NCBI GenBank assembly: GCA_010909165.1
Contig: MU008160.1
Coordinates: 2,066,001-2,130,000 of the forward strand
Source of the DNA: Anthoceros angustus
Lineage: Eukaryota > Streptophyta > Anthocerotopsida > Anthocerotales > Anthocerotaceae
Length of the DNA: 64,000 bases
Direction: 5' to 3'
Positions 1-11,889 of this stretch are shown here, one piece after another (the first letter of the stretch is position 1; every line of letters begins with the position of its first letter). Both the position numbers and the translations under genes were made by a program. The notes beneath the pieces are model-generated. The model had not been told where the DNA came from and did not search any database. It saw nothing but the letters and a program-made list of their open reading frames with translations.

Positions 1-409
1 CAGTGAGCGGCATGAAGACATGGATAACAAAGGCAAAGAAGTTGAATGTCATCCAGACAACATTTTGCTCTAGGCTGAGGTGCAATTCATTTGGAGAAGT
101 CGAGCGAGAATACCCGAGGTAAATTAAAACGAGGGGGGCCGGATATGGAACCAGCAATGCGTGATCCAAATTTGATTATAAAGCCAATGCATGCGACCAA
201 TTGGAGAGTTTTCCAGGGCATGCCTCCCGGGGAAGCAAGTGAACGAATAATGTTGTTTGCGTTGGAGAAAATGATTCAAGGCGAGTTGACAGTGAGCGAC
301 ATGAAGACGTGGATAACAAAGGCAAAGAAGTTGAATGTCATCCAGACAACATTTTGCTCTAGGCTGAGGTGCAATTCATTTGGAGAAGTCGAGCGAGAAT
401 ACCCGAGGC
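1..409 (+). repeat. direct tandem repeat, period 290 bp
   Basis: Bases 1-119 recur at 291-409 with only a few substitutions (for example gcggcatgaagaca versus gcgacatgaagacg). Both copies encode the same stretch (MKTWITKAKKLNVIQ). The window therefore opens inside a partly duplicated ORF; the left copy may continue beyond the window. Confidence 0.85.
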
Positions 410-1834
410 ACTGAACACCAAAAGATATAGCGAAATTTCAACCGGTATTTGATCACATTGTATTGTCCGCATGTGAGTTAGCAAGTGCGCAAACCAATTT
501 GCGCATTGTTCTTCATGTTATAGCTGAGAGCGTCTCTTCATTGTGTAGACACTAAAGCAGGCTGAAGAGTATAAAGAGAAGATGATTCCCGATAGCTTCA
601 AAGAGAACATCAATGCGGCAAGAAATTGGAAGAGGGTAGAAGATTTGCAGAGAGAGCTGGCAGAGGAAGACAAAGACGCAAAACTTGCCATTTTCCATGT
701 TCCTAACAGCAAGAAAAAATTCAATTACCAAATAATCACTGCTGATATTCGTGAAATGGCTGCCTATCTAGGGAAAAGAGAATACAAGCTTTTGGTCATC
801 GATTTATCAAGAGGCAATTTATCGGAGATATGGGATAAGGAGTTGACGTGTGAGGATTTGGAAAAGATAATGGATGGATTCATGACAATCACCGAATGCA
901 AGACTTTCCGGGTGGTATTTATGCATGGACCAAATCAGATGCACTATGTCAAAAAGCAATGCTCTGCAAAAATGGTATGAAAGGGGGGGGAGTTTACACA
1001 ATGGTATGAGAGAAAGACAACTTGATTATGGACGACGGACTTTATGAAAACTGCGAGTACATGACTATAGGGTATGGTGTTCACCCTACAGTTGAGGATA
1101 TCAGGAAGTGCAATGCATTGTCCAATAGTGCGGCAGAAGAGGTTGGAGCTATGCCCGCATTTATCCGACAAAACGCAGTCGTGAAGAAACTTTTGAATAT
1201 GTCTAACGATGGCCACGTTGTTTCTCCTTACCAAAAGCCAATAGGGTCGATGGTGCTGCTATATGACCTGTTCACAGAAAGAGGAGAATGGGTTATAGAT
1301 GGATGCTCGGGAAGTGGGAGTGGAATACTGGCGGCATTACCAGAAGGGCGTAATTGTATTGTTGTTGACCAAGAATAAAGGAGCACCATATTCATCAAAC
1401 AGCATATTACAGGCCATGAAGTATTTCTTACCGACGAGGAAGAGTTGACTGCCAAACCACACAAACGTGGACATCCGATTTTTTTCGCCAAGGAGATGGC
1501 AAGAGGGAGATCTGTTAAGCCCAGGGCTGCAACACTTCACTTGATCCAAGGAACATGCGCACCCATCGACCTTCAAGAGTTGAGTCAAACACAGGGGCCC
1601 CAGAAGAAAAAGGAGAAAGACCGTAAAAAGAGTACGAAAAAGCCTAAGAACCAGGACGGGAAAGAAGTGCCAAGACCAGAAGAAAGCGACCCTACATGGG
1701 ACAATCAACATATGGAGACGTTTAGCTTTGGCGAATCCCAAGGTGGAGACACGAAAGATCTTCCTCTTGCTATTTACGATCCTCAACAGCTGCAAGCGAA
1801 CGATGATATCATCGTTCTCAGGACCGAAAGATAA
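91..1834 (+). pseudogene. broken beta-class DNA methylase-like ORF
   Basis: Open segments follow each other on the plus strand (91-414, 582-980, 1022-1378, 1445-1834). The third ends with a block typical of N4/N6 (beta-class) DNA methylases: QKPIGSMVLLYDLF, then WVIDGCSGSGSG (the SAM-binding FxGxG motif I at about 1290-1325), then EGRNCIVVDQE. In this class motif I follows the catalytic motif IV. At the expected motif IV position (about 790-815) I read VIDLSRGN, not D/N-PPY, so catalysis is doubtful. The segment from 1376 continues in the same frame after a single TAA stop, where family logic suggests a Gln codon (CAA). A frameshift lies near the run of nine G at 983-990. The C-terminal part (1445-1834) is Lys/Glu-rich. 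This may be a transposon-borne methylase relic; the family call is by motif only. Confidence 0.5.
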
Positions 1835-2757
1835 GATTCACCAAACTAGCTGGAATGATATACCATTGCCATGTGTTGGAGATTGTTTACATGTAAGTGC
1901 GTGCACAAATTTGCGCTTGAATTCTGTATCCAGTTTGAAAGAAAAAGCCGAACGAGAATGAGACTTTAGGTTTTTGCCACGTACTTGCAATCTACAATCT
2001 CAAATAACGTGTATCAAAACAATTATTCAAAGGGTTGCGGGTGAGATGTCTGCAGAGAAATACCAAAAAGGCTGATTATAGTGCGGATTTTTGTCATGTG
2101 CAAAAAGGGGTCCGGTCACGTCCATGTGCACAAGGGGTTTCAGGAGAAGCCCCTTTCTTCACAGACGCTGTTCATAGTACAAATGGCTTGAAGGGCGACG
2201 GCCAGATGGCAGCCTCATGCCCATGAAACTTGACATGTAGATGGTTTTCGACACAAAGTAAAGAAGATACAAGGCGGTGAACAGCCCACTCCCTCAGGGC
2301 AAAAGACCATAAACCCCACCTTTGAGCCCTGCTTCTGCAATACTACTAAGAGGGCTACAGTCCTTAACATTCTGGAACCCAATCAAGAGTGCAATGCTGG
2401 AGGTTTCCTTGGTCAACCTTTACAACTGTGTTTCGTATCGTTATCTTCAATCCATTGCATAGCGAGCATGTTGAAAATCTTTTCGACTTTGGAATTTTCA
2501 CCCTACTAAAGTGATGTCCACAGCCTCAGGAACCAGGCAGATGTAACATACCACTGGCCAGATGCCCATTGCTTCCTATACTTACTCCAAATTTCCAGCT
2601 TCGTGTACAAGTCAGGGAGGTTGAACACTTCCACATTTGGAAGTCTCTCAACCATGTTCAAGAAAGCAATATCCATCCAAGCTATGGCACATTGGGCATG
2701 AGGGGACTACTATTTTGGGTTGGGTCTCAAAGCATCCCATGAGGCATTCAATATGAC
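1835..2757. other. no gene seen
   Basis: No conserved ORF, RNA gene or repeat is recognised between the methylase-like relic and the next minus-strand ORF. Short open frames here show no family resemblance. Confidence 0.5.
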
Positions 2758-3275
2758 TCAGCTTTTCAACTCCTCATATCTGCTATGACCGAGGCAATAC
2801 ACTCTTCTAATGGCGCGCAAACAGCAGCGGAATTGGTCCGTTCCCATTTGATGAGTTATAACCTTCTCATTCCCATTGACATTTTGCTCCATCTGAATCA
2901 GAGACTCCAAAAACGCTTCATGTTCCTGCCTCCCCATGCGCAAATTTGATATCGCTGTTCACGAAACCTTTCTCTGGTCAATTTGTGTACACACATTTGA
3001 TTGCGACATGCCTTCCGGAAATCAATGTTGATAATGTCCCATTCACATTTCCTCAATGGCACTCCTGTAGCTCGTCTACTTTGTCTGCCGACTCTTGCGC
3101 TTGTCGTTGCCTGCAAAGATTCGCTCATTGGCTTCGGGTGGTAAGATGGTGGAACTGGCTCTGCTACAGGCGACTGGAAATCATTTGACTCTTCTTGCAA
3201 ACCATTTGCCTCCTCCTCAGCAATGACATTCACCCTACCACCATCCACCGCAAGGAACAAGCCACGTCTAGGCAT
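2758..3275 (-). pseudogene. unrecognised ORF with a frameshift
   Basis: Two overlapping minus-strand frames look like one protein. The upstream frame (3275 down to 2898) begins MPRRGLFLAVDGGR, is rich in Glu and Pro, then has a basic stretch around CEWDIINIDFRKAC. The downstream frame (2943 down to 2758) continues with GRQEHEAFLESLIQMEQNV. They overlap by 46 bp in different frames, which suggests one small indel. I recognise no domain. The basic, charged composition would fit a transposon-derived protein, but there is no positive evidence. It could also be chance ORFs. Confidence 0.3.
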
Positions 3276-5591
3276 CAGCAGCTCGCTTATTGCGGAGCTT
3301 GGTCTCTTCTGCTCATTGCAGCTTCACCTTGCAATTTGGAGGGGTTGCCCTCGAGCGCAGTATAGAGGCTCCTAAGGCACATTAGGACTCACGTCTTCTT
3401 CTTCCGGACTGTGAGTAGCGCGCATCATCTTTCTGCTGCTCCCATGGAAGTTGGAGGCGGTGAGGGGCAGTGTCCTGGAAGGTTTCCTTCTAGCTGTCGC
3501 ATTCCAGGGGGAATTTAACTCTCAAAGTTGGTTGAAGTAGGGATGGAAAGCAACCTTGGTAGAAAATCATTTTCCCCGAAGTGTCATTACGGCGGCGCAT
3601 TGGCTGAAGATATGGAATGGTCAATGAAATATGACAGGTATTGGATATCACCCAACGGTGTGAAATAATGAGGCAGATTGTGTGCCGCCGTCATTTGGTG
3701 GCCACATTAAAGGCTTCGGGCTTCATTGAATATCATCAAATAATTGGAAAGTTATCCAACCCTAATTTTCACTTATTCACGGTCAAGGGGAAGTCAAAGG
3801 ATGGTTAGGGCAGTTGTTACGCCCGGCTTCAGAGCATAACTTGAACGGGGTTGCGTGCAAACCCTAAACCCTGCACCTTGCTTTGCTGGTGGCCATTTCA
3901 CCTACAGCGGCGTCAGTGGACAGCTTCATCACACCGGCATCACCAGCAAACAAGAGCGGGAGTAGCAGGCACAAGCGGATTTCGCAGCGAATCCCACAAT
4001 ATTAGTCGGGTCGTTCTCGTTTGCACACAATTGTCTCCAATTCTCACAAGGATTGCAATTCAGGCTCTTCCACTAACGTCATTGAGGGGACCTCACGTTT
4101 GTTGTGTGTGGACGAATAGGGAATGTCCATGGGCAAGCGGAGCAAGAAGGATCAAGGAGAGCGGGTCCCTGATCCGCCTGAGCCTCTGCAGAAGGTGAAG
4201 AAGACTCGTGCCACAGGGAAAGGGAAAGCAACAGGCTGAAAGCAGTGTTGATGTTGTGGCGATGTCTCATGATAAGCGGTGGGGCGCAGGCCAGCCCGCC
4301 GATTGCATAGGGGATGGAACCAGCAGCTGGTGGATAAACAAAGTCAGGTAGCCTCACGTTCGTGAAGGCCAACACAACGCAAGCTGGAGCACATGGAGAT
4401 AAGGGAGACAAAGTTGGGAAGAAAGTGATTCCCATTCTATCTTCACACAGAATTGAGGAGATTGTTTACATTAGACATCTTGGTGCGCAGATGGATTTAG
4501 TGGAGCTATTAGATAAAGATTGGATGTTGCTATAGGATCCGAAGCCAGAGGACGATGGTGTTTTTTGGACACCCTTTTATAAGCTCTGGACCATGGGATC
4601 CAAGGATGCTCTGCCTAATCAATGAGCAAGAGCTAGATGGGTTGTGTGAGCAACGTTAGATATGGTGGAAACAGACCTAATCGCGAAATTGCTTTGTAAT
4701 CCTAATCGCGAAATTGCTTTGTAATCCTAATCGCGAAATTGCTTTGCATTACAAAGCCACAGGAGTTTGATGCAGTGCCCTAGAGTCTACAATTGTATCG
4801 AGCATTTGATATCCGGTTCAACAACTTATTATCAAGAAAGGATGCTAGGAACCTTCAAGAGGTAGCCATGATGGTTGCAAGTGGTGGAGTAGATAAGTTT
4901 TATTTAAAGACCCGCTGACAACTAGGGAGGGTTCCAAGAAAACTCTTAATTAGGCTTTTTGAAAGGTCACGGCTTTGGTTGATTGGGTTAGGCCATTTTT
5001 CTACCTAGAAAAAATTCATTTCATTCCTTCCTTGACAAAAATTCACTTCATTCCTTCCTTGATTTGTACATCTGTTGCGGGGGTAGTTTCGGGGTTGGAG
5101 TGGATCGTGTTCGGGAAAGCCAAAACCCCATGGGGGCAGGAAACTGACCAATAGAGCAACAAGTACCTGGTCACCATAGCGCCTGTCAAGCTTGTAGCGA
5201 GGAAGAGGCCTCGAAGTATCTTTTCGGACCCAATCTTCATCGAGCAGAGTGGCCTCCGGGAACCTCGTTTGCGGTCACTGTGAGTTAATTGCTGGAGGTG
5301 CCAGACTCCACCCTGTCTTTCGCTGGCTTGTTCTGTTCAATGTCCTTGTTTGGATGCAATCTAGTATGACCATTTTCAGTGAGGTAAGGAGACAACGTGT
5401 GCGTGCAAAAGAGGGTTAGAGGTCCATCAAGATAAACGGGCAGATCCGGCCTGGCCCGTAGTATTATGTGCGCAAGAAGCTGAATGATGGTTTGGGAATC
5501 TCACCAGGGTTTGAAGGCCGAGGTTTTGCACATGGCCTGAAGTTGGATGTTGGTGCGTGGCAAACTTGAGTGGCGAGGTTTTCTCTTCATA
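3276..5591. other. mostly non-coding, one decayed coding stretch
   Basis: This stretch holds no intact gene. Around 4510-4620 a short frame reads like protein (PKPEDDGVFWTPFYKLW) and is then broken by stops, so a decayed transposon ORF is possible. A 25-bp tandem repeat sits at 4676-4750. The last few hundred bases are the presumed promoter and 5' leader of the CML21-like gene. Confidence 0.4.
4676..4750. repeat. 25-bp tandem repeat, three copies
   Basis: The unit cctaatcgcgaaattgcttt plus gtaat occurs at 4676-4700, 4701-4725 and 4726-4750. The last copy differs only near its end (gcatt). The copies are otherwise identical, so the expansion is recent. Confidence 0.95.
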
Positions 5592-6581
5592 ATGGGTGGT
5601 AAAAGCAGCACTCAGAAGAGTGTGGGAAGGGGGCCAAGGCAGTCCAAGATAGGACAGAGACTTGTAAAAGCTCTGGCGGAGAAAGCAGCTGGTCGAGAGG
5701 GTACCAAATTGAAGACATTCAACAGTATCATCATGAAGTTCCCAAAAATCGACGAATCCCTGGAACAAGTTCGGGTGGTATTTCGTAAATACGGTATGGC
5801 GCTTGTGCGTGTCCCTCTACTGGGGTCCTTCATGCCATGTGGATGTGTTATCCTAGTGGTTGATTTGTTGGTGGTTGCAGATAGAAATGGGAATGGCATC
5901 ATAGATCTGGAGGAGCTGAAGGCCTGTTTCACAGAACTGCAAGTAGAGTTCACAGATGAGGAAGTGAGGGCTTACCACGCCGAAAGTGACATGGACTCAA
6001 ATCACGGCATCGATTTCAAGGAGTTCATTGTTGTGCTGGCACTTGTGTATTTGCTTGGGAAAGCAGGTAACGAGAAGTCTGTATCCAAGTCCCGGCTTGC
6101 CGGTCGTGCCTGTCTAACGGTTTGTGTGCAAGTTGTGTTGTGTCTTGTCCTTGACCGAAGATGATCAGAGCTCCCCAATAGGATTGCCACAGCTGGAAGC
6201 CACATTTGACACGATCGTGGAGGCTTTCGTTTTCTTTGATCGCGACGGAGATGGGTATGTGAGCAAGAAGGAAATGGTGTACGCAATGAACGAGGCATCC
6301 CCAGGGGCGACGAGGAGCGGTGACAAGATTGGAGTGAAACGATTTGGTATGGTGGTTGTTTATTTTGGTTGCTTGGCTGAATCCAGTACGTAATTAGACT
6401 AGTTTCGTCACCGGTGTGTTACTGCGTCTGTGGGGCAGAGGAAATGGATTGGGACAAAGATGGGACGATCACATTCAAGGAGTTTTTGTTCGCCTTCACA
6501 TCATGGGTGGGACTGGACAGGGACAACGAGGAAGTGGAAAATGGAGCAGAAAATGTAGCTAGCGATTCTAGGGCAATATGA
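5592..6581 (+). CDS. CML21: CML21-like EF-hand calcium sensor
   Basis: Model: join(5592..5793, 5881..6066, 6161..6346, 6439..6581), 238 residues, close to the roughly 230 of Arabidopsis CML21. All introns are GT..AG and 87-94 bp. Four EF-hand loops are visible: DRNGNGIIDLEE (about 68-79), DMDSNHGIDFKE (104-115), DRDGDGYVSKKE (156-167) and DWDKDGTITFKE (195-206). All keep acidic residues at loop positions 1, 3 and 12. The N-terminus MGGKSS fits an N-myristoylation signal (Gly2, Ser6), suggesting membrane association. The preceding segment (LKTFNSIIMKFPKIDESL) is typical of the CML21/22 subgroup. An upstream in-frame GTG at 5547 is not needed; the ATG at 5592 gives the family N-terminus. The role is calcium binding and signalling; specific partners cannot be read from sequence. 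Its stop lies 13 bp from the stop of the convergent receptor kinase. Confidence 0.92.
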
Positions 6582-6594
6582 TGGATACTAACTG

Positions 6595-9500
6595 TTAATT
6601 CACGTCCTTTAGAAATTTGAGCACCTGCAACATGGTGGGGCGCTTGACCGGGTCGTCGGCGGTGCACAAGCCTGCAATCTGCAGCAGTTTGAGCATGGAC
6701 AGTTTACTAGGGCTATCCGAGGCGATGACAGGATCCAAAGCTCGCAGCGCCAGACCGTGCTTCACCATTTGGCGGGCCCAGCCCACCAGATTGCCGCCCT
6801 CCACATCCTTGAAATCTACGCCCGTGGGCTCCTTTCCGGTGAGCAGCTCGAGGAGGATGACGCCATAGCTGTAGACGTCGCCTCGCGTTGTAGACCTCCA
6901 CTGCTGCCCATATTCGGGCGGGATGTAGCCGAAAGTGCCGGCGATGTCGGTACTGACGTGAGTGTCGTAGGCGCTGATGAGCCTGGCCAGCCCGAAGTCG
7001 GCCACGCGCGGTTCGAAGTCCGCATCCAAGAGAATGTTGCTAGCCTTGATGTCGCGGTGGATGATGTGGGGAACGAAGCCGTGGTGGAGGAAGGCGAGGC
7101 CGCGTGCGGAGCCCACCGCAATTCTCAGCCGCTTGGACCAGTCCAGCAGCAGGTGCTGCTGCTGCTGCTGCGGCTGCTGCTCGTGGTCGCGGTTGCGCAG
7201 CCAAAGGTCCAGCGAGCCGTGCACCATGTACTCGTACACGAGCAGTTTCTGGTCGCCCAGCGAGCAGTAGCCCAGAAGCGGCACCAGGTTGCGGTGCTTC
7301 ACTTTGCCCAGCGTCTCCATCTCCGCCAAAAACTCTCGGTTGCCCTGCGTGCGCGCCAGTCCCAACTTCTTAATTGCCACGCTCCGGCCGTCCGGGAGAA
7401 CGGCTTTGTACACGGTGCCGAACCCGCCATCCCCGATGATATTGCTCTTACAGAAACTGTTGGTGGCCTGCAGAACATCCGCCAGGCTCAGCCGTAGCAG
7501 AGGCCGCTCGAACATGGCCACGTTGATGCTCAGGGGCTCCTTGCACAGCAGTTCTCCTCCGGGCCCACCGGTGCCACCATCCTCCCACTCCGCCATGCCC
7601 GATCTCAGCTTCCTCTTCAACCTCTCGTCGTCGTCGTCCTCCTCCTCCTGCCCTTGTTGCCTCATTGCTCTCCATCTCGTCCCCACCATGAATGCCAGCA
7701 CCACACACATGGTGGCCACGCTACTGCCCACAGCGATGCCCAGAATGGTGCCCCTGCGCCTGCTGCCCGTGCCCGCACACCGGGATCCCACGCCTAGCCC
7801 TTGCAGGCAGTTGTACCAAAAGGCTGTGGGCCACAGGGAGCCGCACGCGCCTTCTGAGGACACATTGCCCTTCAGCAGATTGTCCGACACATTGAGCCAC
7901 TGCAAATCACTCAGTTTGCACAAATCCGCAGGAAACTCGCCCTCCAGCTGGTTGTCCGACATATCCAAGTACTGCAGCTGCAGCAAAGAGCCCAGCCCTT
8001 CCGGAATGTGCCCGCTCAGCCTGTTCCCATGCACATCCAGCCTTGACAGCCCCGTCAGGTTGGCAAGGCTGCCAGGAATGGGTCCGCTCAGCGAGTTGCA
8101 GCAGACATTCAATTCCTGCACCTGCCGCCACACCGCAGCCTGCGTCAGCAACTCAGAAATGCCGCCACTCAACTGGTTCATCTCCAGATGCAGGAATGCA
8201 ATCTGTTCCAGTCCGGCCAGAGATCCCGGCACCTCACCCTCCAGCTCATTTCTGCTCAGGTCCAGGCTGTACAAGCTTTTCAGCTTGCCGAGTGCCTGTG
8301 GGATTCTTCCCACCAACCCGTTAGCCGACAGATTTAGCACGGCCAGCGAGTCGTCCAGATTGCTTAGCTCCGCTGGAATGGATCCTCCCAACCGATTTCG
8401 GGCCAAATTCAATGCTTGCAGTTTGGAGGAATATCCAAGTGCTGCTGGGATTGCCCCACTTAATTCGTTGTGGGACAGATCCAAATCTGTCAGATTCACC
8501 GGCTGACTCAACTCCCTGGGGATGCTGCCGGTCAGCATGTTGCCTGACAGATACAATCCGACTAGCACGCTGCAATTCCCTATCTCTTGTGGGATGCTTC
8601 CCTCCAGCCTGTTCCACGAAAGATCTAAGACGCCGTGATGCTGGAGGAAGCTTGCTTGTGGGAGTGATATCGCAAACTGTTTGACATCAGCCCGAGCTCC
8701 TTAGTACCGTACCGTACAGCCCCCACAACCTTGCTGCTGCAAAAGCAACACAAACAAATACCATAGGCCTTACCTGAAATCCGCCGCATATAGTACTTGG
8801 AACAGGCCCGGACAAACTGTTGTGCGACAACGCAAGGTACTCCAAGTTCTTGAGCCGTCCAATCTCTGGTGGAATTGGACCAGTGAGCTGGTTGAACCCA
8901 AGATTGAGCGTGCTCAGATTCACACACCTGAACAGCTCCACTGGGATACTGCCTGACAGCATATTGCTCTGGGCCGACAGCCATACCAGATCCGTCAGAT
9001 TGCCAAGGCTATTGGGCAGGGCACCGCTGAAGAGATTATTTTCTAGCCTCAGATTTTGAAGCGATGTCAGATTGCCCACAAGAGGAGATATGGCGCCCTC
9101 CAGTCGATTGGATCCCACAGCAATCTCAATAATGGTGTTTCTGTTGTTCCACAGTTGGTCCGGAAGCAGGCCTGTGAAGTTGTTTCCCTCCAAGTCCAGT
9201 GAGACGAGAGGAAGAGCAGCAAGGTAGCCAGGGATGGACCCTGTCAGCTGGTTCCCACTCAGATCCAGGGTCTTCAGGTTCAAGCAGCCCTTGAAGGCTT
9301 CATCAATGTTGCCACTCAACAGATTTCCACCCAGGTAAACAGCCTCCATCAATGAACCTTGATTACAGAGCCCCGTGGGAATGGAGCCAGAAAGCCTGTT
9401 GCCACCGAGCGCCAGCGTCACTAGGGAAGGGCAGAGGCCCAGCTCTTTGGGGATTCCACCCTCCAACTTGTTGGTGGACAAGTAGATATCAATCACGTCA

Positions 9501-11068
9501 ACAAACTCATTGAACCAAGGTGGTACATGCCCAGCTAGCTGATTCCCTCCCAGAGAAAAGCTCCTGATTCCCCGCAATTTTCTGAGCTCCGGAGGAATCA
9601 GTCCGGAAATGGAGTTGAAGGTTAGTGCGAGCACCGCAAGGTGCGAACAGTTACCCAGAGAGCTTGGGAGGGGTCCAGTCAGCTGGTTGGAGGCGAGAGT
9701 GAGGATATTTAGAGAGTTCAGGTTCCCAATTGCGATTGGAAGGCGCCCTGTGAGCTGATTGTTGTCCAAAGACAACTTTTCCAGGAACACAAGCTTGCCA
9801 AGCTCCTCAGGGAGGATGCCGGTCAGTCCAGCATTCGAAATGTCGAGGATCCTCAGGCTTGTCAGGTTGAAGAGCCCTGTAGGCATTCCTCCTGACACCT
9901 GTACGTGCCCCAGCCCCAAATACTCAAGCTCCACCAAATTTCCAATATCTGCTGGTATGACTCCAGTAAACGAGTTGCTGCCCAAATCTAAGTACTTTAA
10001 AGTTACCAGCGACGCCAGGCTCCCCAGTAGCTGACCGGAGAAGGAATTGCTGCTGACATCCAGATAAGTCAAGGCGGAGAGGTTGGCGAGTAGGGGAAGC
10101 AGTGTCCCAGAGAGGAGGTTAGCGCTCAGGTCAAGGTGCGCCAAGTGCTGTAGACTTCCAATCTGGGGCGCGAGCACCCCTTGAAGAGAATTCTTGCTGA
10201 CATCCAACCAGGTGAGGTTTTCCAAACCCCAGAGCTGAAGGGGGAGAAGGCCCTGAAAAAGACACGCACTGAGGTCCAGATATTCAAGGCCACGCAGGTT
10301 TCCCAACTCCTGTGGAAGGTCCCCACTGAACAAATTTCCGCTCAAGTCCAAGTGCCGTAACTGTGCAAGCATGCCAAGGCCTGGGTGGAGCGGGCCCGTG
10401 AGACGCATGGAACTGAGATCCAGGTGCGCAAGATTCACCAGTTCCCACAGAGCTGAGGGCAAAGGACCGTTGAAGGAGTTTAGGGCAAGTGCAAGGAGGC
10501 GGAGGTCTGGAAGGGAGGCTAGGTGGTCAGGTATGGTGCCAGACAGAAGGTTGAAACTGAGGTCTACACTGTGGATAGAGACAGGGAGAGGAGGGAAGCC
10601 TCCACTGAGGTTGTTGAAGGAGAGGTTGAGAGCTCGTAGGTGAACAAGATTACCCAAGGATGATGGAATGGCGCCAGAAAGGGTGTTGCTACTGAGGTCT
10701 AAAGACTGGAGATTGACAAGAGAGGAGATGTCGGGGATAGGTCCCTCAAGAGCGTTGTAGGACAGGTTGAGGTGCTCCAAGCTGGTCACAGCAGCAAGAC
10801 GCACGGATATGGTACCCGAAACATCCAACTGCGAAAGGTCTAAGGCGGCGACTCGGCCGTGTTGGGTGCAACTGACCCGCTCCCACTGACATGGAGATGC
10901 AGAAAGTGGCGTCCAATTGGAGAGGGCGTCCGGGGCAAGAACTAGTCCATCTTTGAACGCTATCAGGGCGGCCACGTCCGAGCTGGGGGCTGGGGCGGCG
11001 CCTGCTACAAAAGTCCTGCTGGGGGCTAAGAGCAGTAGCAACAAGCAGACGAGGCCGAAGGGGGTCAT
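6595..11068 (-). CDS. EMS1-type leucine-rich repeat receptor kinase
   Basis: Model: complement(join(6595..8676, 8774..11068)), 1458 residues, one 97-bp phase-0 intron (donor CAG|GTAAGG, acceptor ACAG|TTT). The intron lies just before the LPQASFLQHHGVLDLS motif typical of EMS1/MSP1-like kinases. I chose the second in-frame ATG (11068) because it opens directly into a hydrophobic signal peptide (MTPFGLVCLLLLLLAPS); the upstream ATG at 11134 would add 22 residues. Next come an LRR N-cap with a Cys pair, about 30 or more LxxLxLxxNxLxGxIP repeats, a transmembrane segment (about 1074-1097) and a kinase. The kinase keeps GDGGFGTVYK (near 1180), VAIKK (Lys near 1201), HRD (about 1305-1307) and DFG (about 1325-1327), so it should be active and of RD type. 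A Gln-rich insert lies between subdomains. Length exceeds Arabidopsis EMS1 (about 1190), mostly through extra LRRs. Ligand and pathway are unknown. Confidence 0.93.
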
Positions 11069-11429
11069 GGTGGCGGCCCCAGCCTCACTGCTCGGTGGTG
11101 CCTGTTTACAGCAGCGGAAGAACGTGCGAAACAAGAAGAGGCAACGCGTGGGCGGGACTGGCAGGAAGCAGCTTGTAGAGAGCAGAATGCAACACCTGGG
11201 GCGACAGTCGGATGGGAAAATTCATGGCTGCTGCGTGACTACGTGCACTCTTGTGGGGATGACGGTGATAGAAGGGGAGGGGCGGGGAGCGGGTACAAAA
11301 TGCAAGGTTGCGTGGGAAGGTTCTTGGCAGCTGGCTTGGGGCGGACACTGCTGCTTGTACCCACTGCGCGCACAGTAGAGCGGTGAAAGGAGAAATGCAG
11401 CACACGAAGAGCCACATAGGACCAGAGCA

Positions 11430-11484
11430 AGAGGAAGAGGAAGAGGAAGAGGAAGCGCAAGAGCAAGAGCAAGAGCAAGAGCAA
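11430..11484. repeat. (GAGGAA)n / (GAGCAA)n microsatellite
   Basis: An imperfect purine repeat: gaggaa units followed by gcaaga/gagcaa units. On the minus strand it is a CT-rich tract about 350 bp upstream of the receptor kinase start, so it may lie in the 5' UTR or promoter. Confidence 0.9.
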
Positions 11485-11854
11485 AGTGCCCAGAGAAAGC
11501 GCAGCAAGCAAGGAGGGGGAGTAGAGAAGCAGGGAAGGAACAGGCTAACAGCATTGGTACCAACAACAGGACGCTGGCCGAGAAGCGTGATCACTATGGT
11601 TATCCTGGAGTGCAGTGTACACCACTGTAGTAGGTAGGCTGCGCCCCGCGTGCCGGGTCTCGAGCCTGGGGACCGGGCTGTCGGTCCACCTGTCTGCAAA
11701 TTGTGCACCGATGACATGAGTAGCTTCTCGCTTCAAGAGAGAGAAATCTTGTAAAAGCGACACACTAATATCGAGTCCCTAAATATTCCCACTGGCAGGC
11801 TGGCTAAAAGAGGCTTCCTGAGCGCATACAAGACAAAATGATGACAAACAAGCG

Positions 11855-11889
11855 AGTGCGAGTGCGAGTGCGAGTGCGAGCGCGAGTGC
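11855..11889. repeat. (GAGTGC)n hexanucleotide repeat
   Basis: About five to six tandem copies of gcgagt, the later ones changed to gcgagc. Likely polymorphic. Confidence 0.9.

Noticed and set aside
6757-8506. Long plus-strand frames (up to 405 codons) over the receptor kinase
   Set aside because: Antisense shadows of a GC-rich conserved coding region; no domain resemblance.
11308-11637. 109-codon Glu/Gln-rich ORF
   Set aside because: Created by the GAGGAA/GAGCAA microsatellite.
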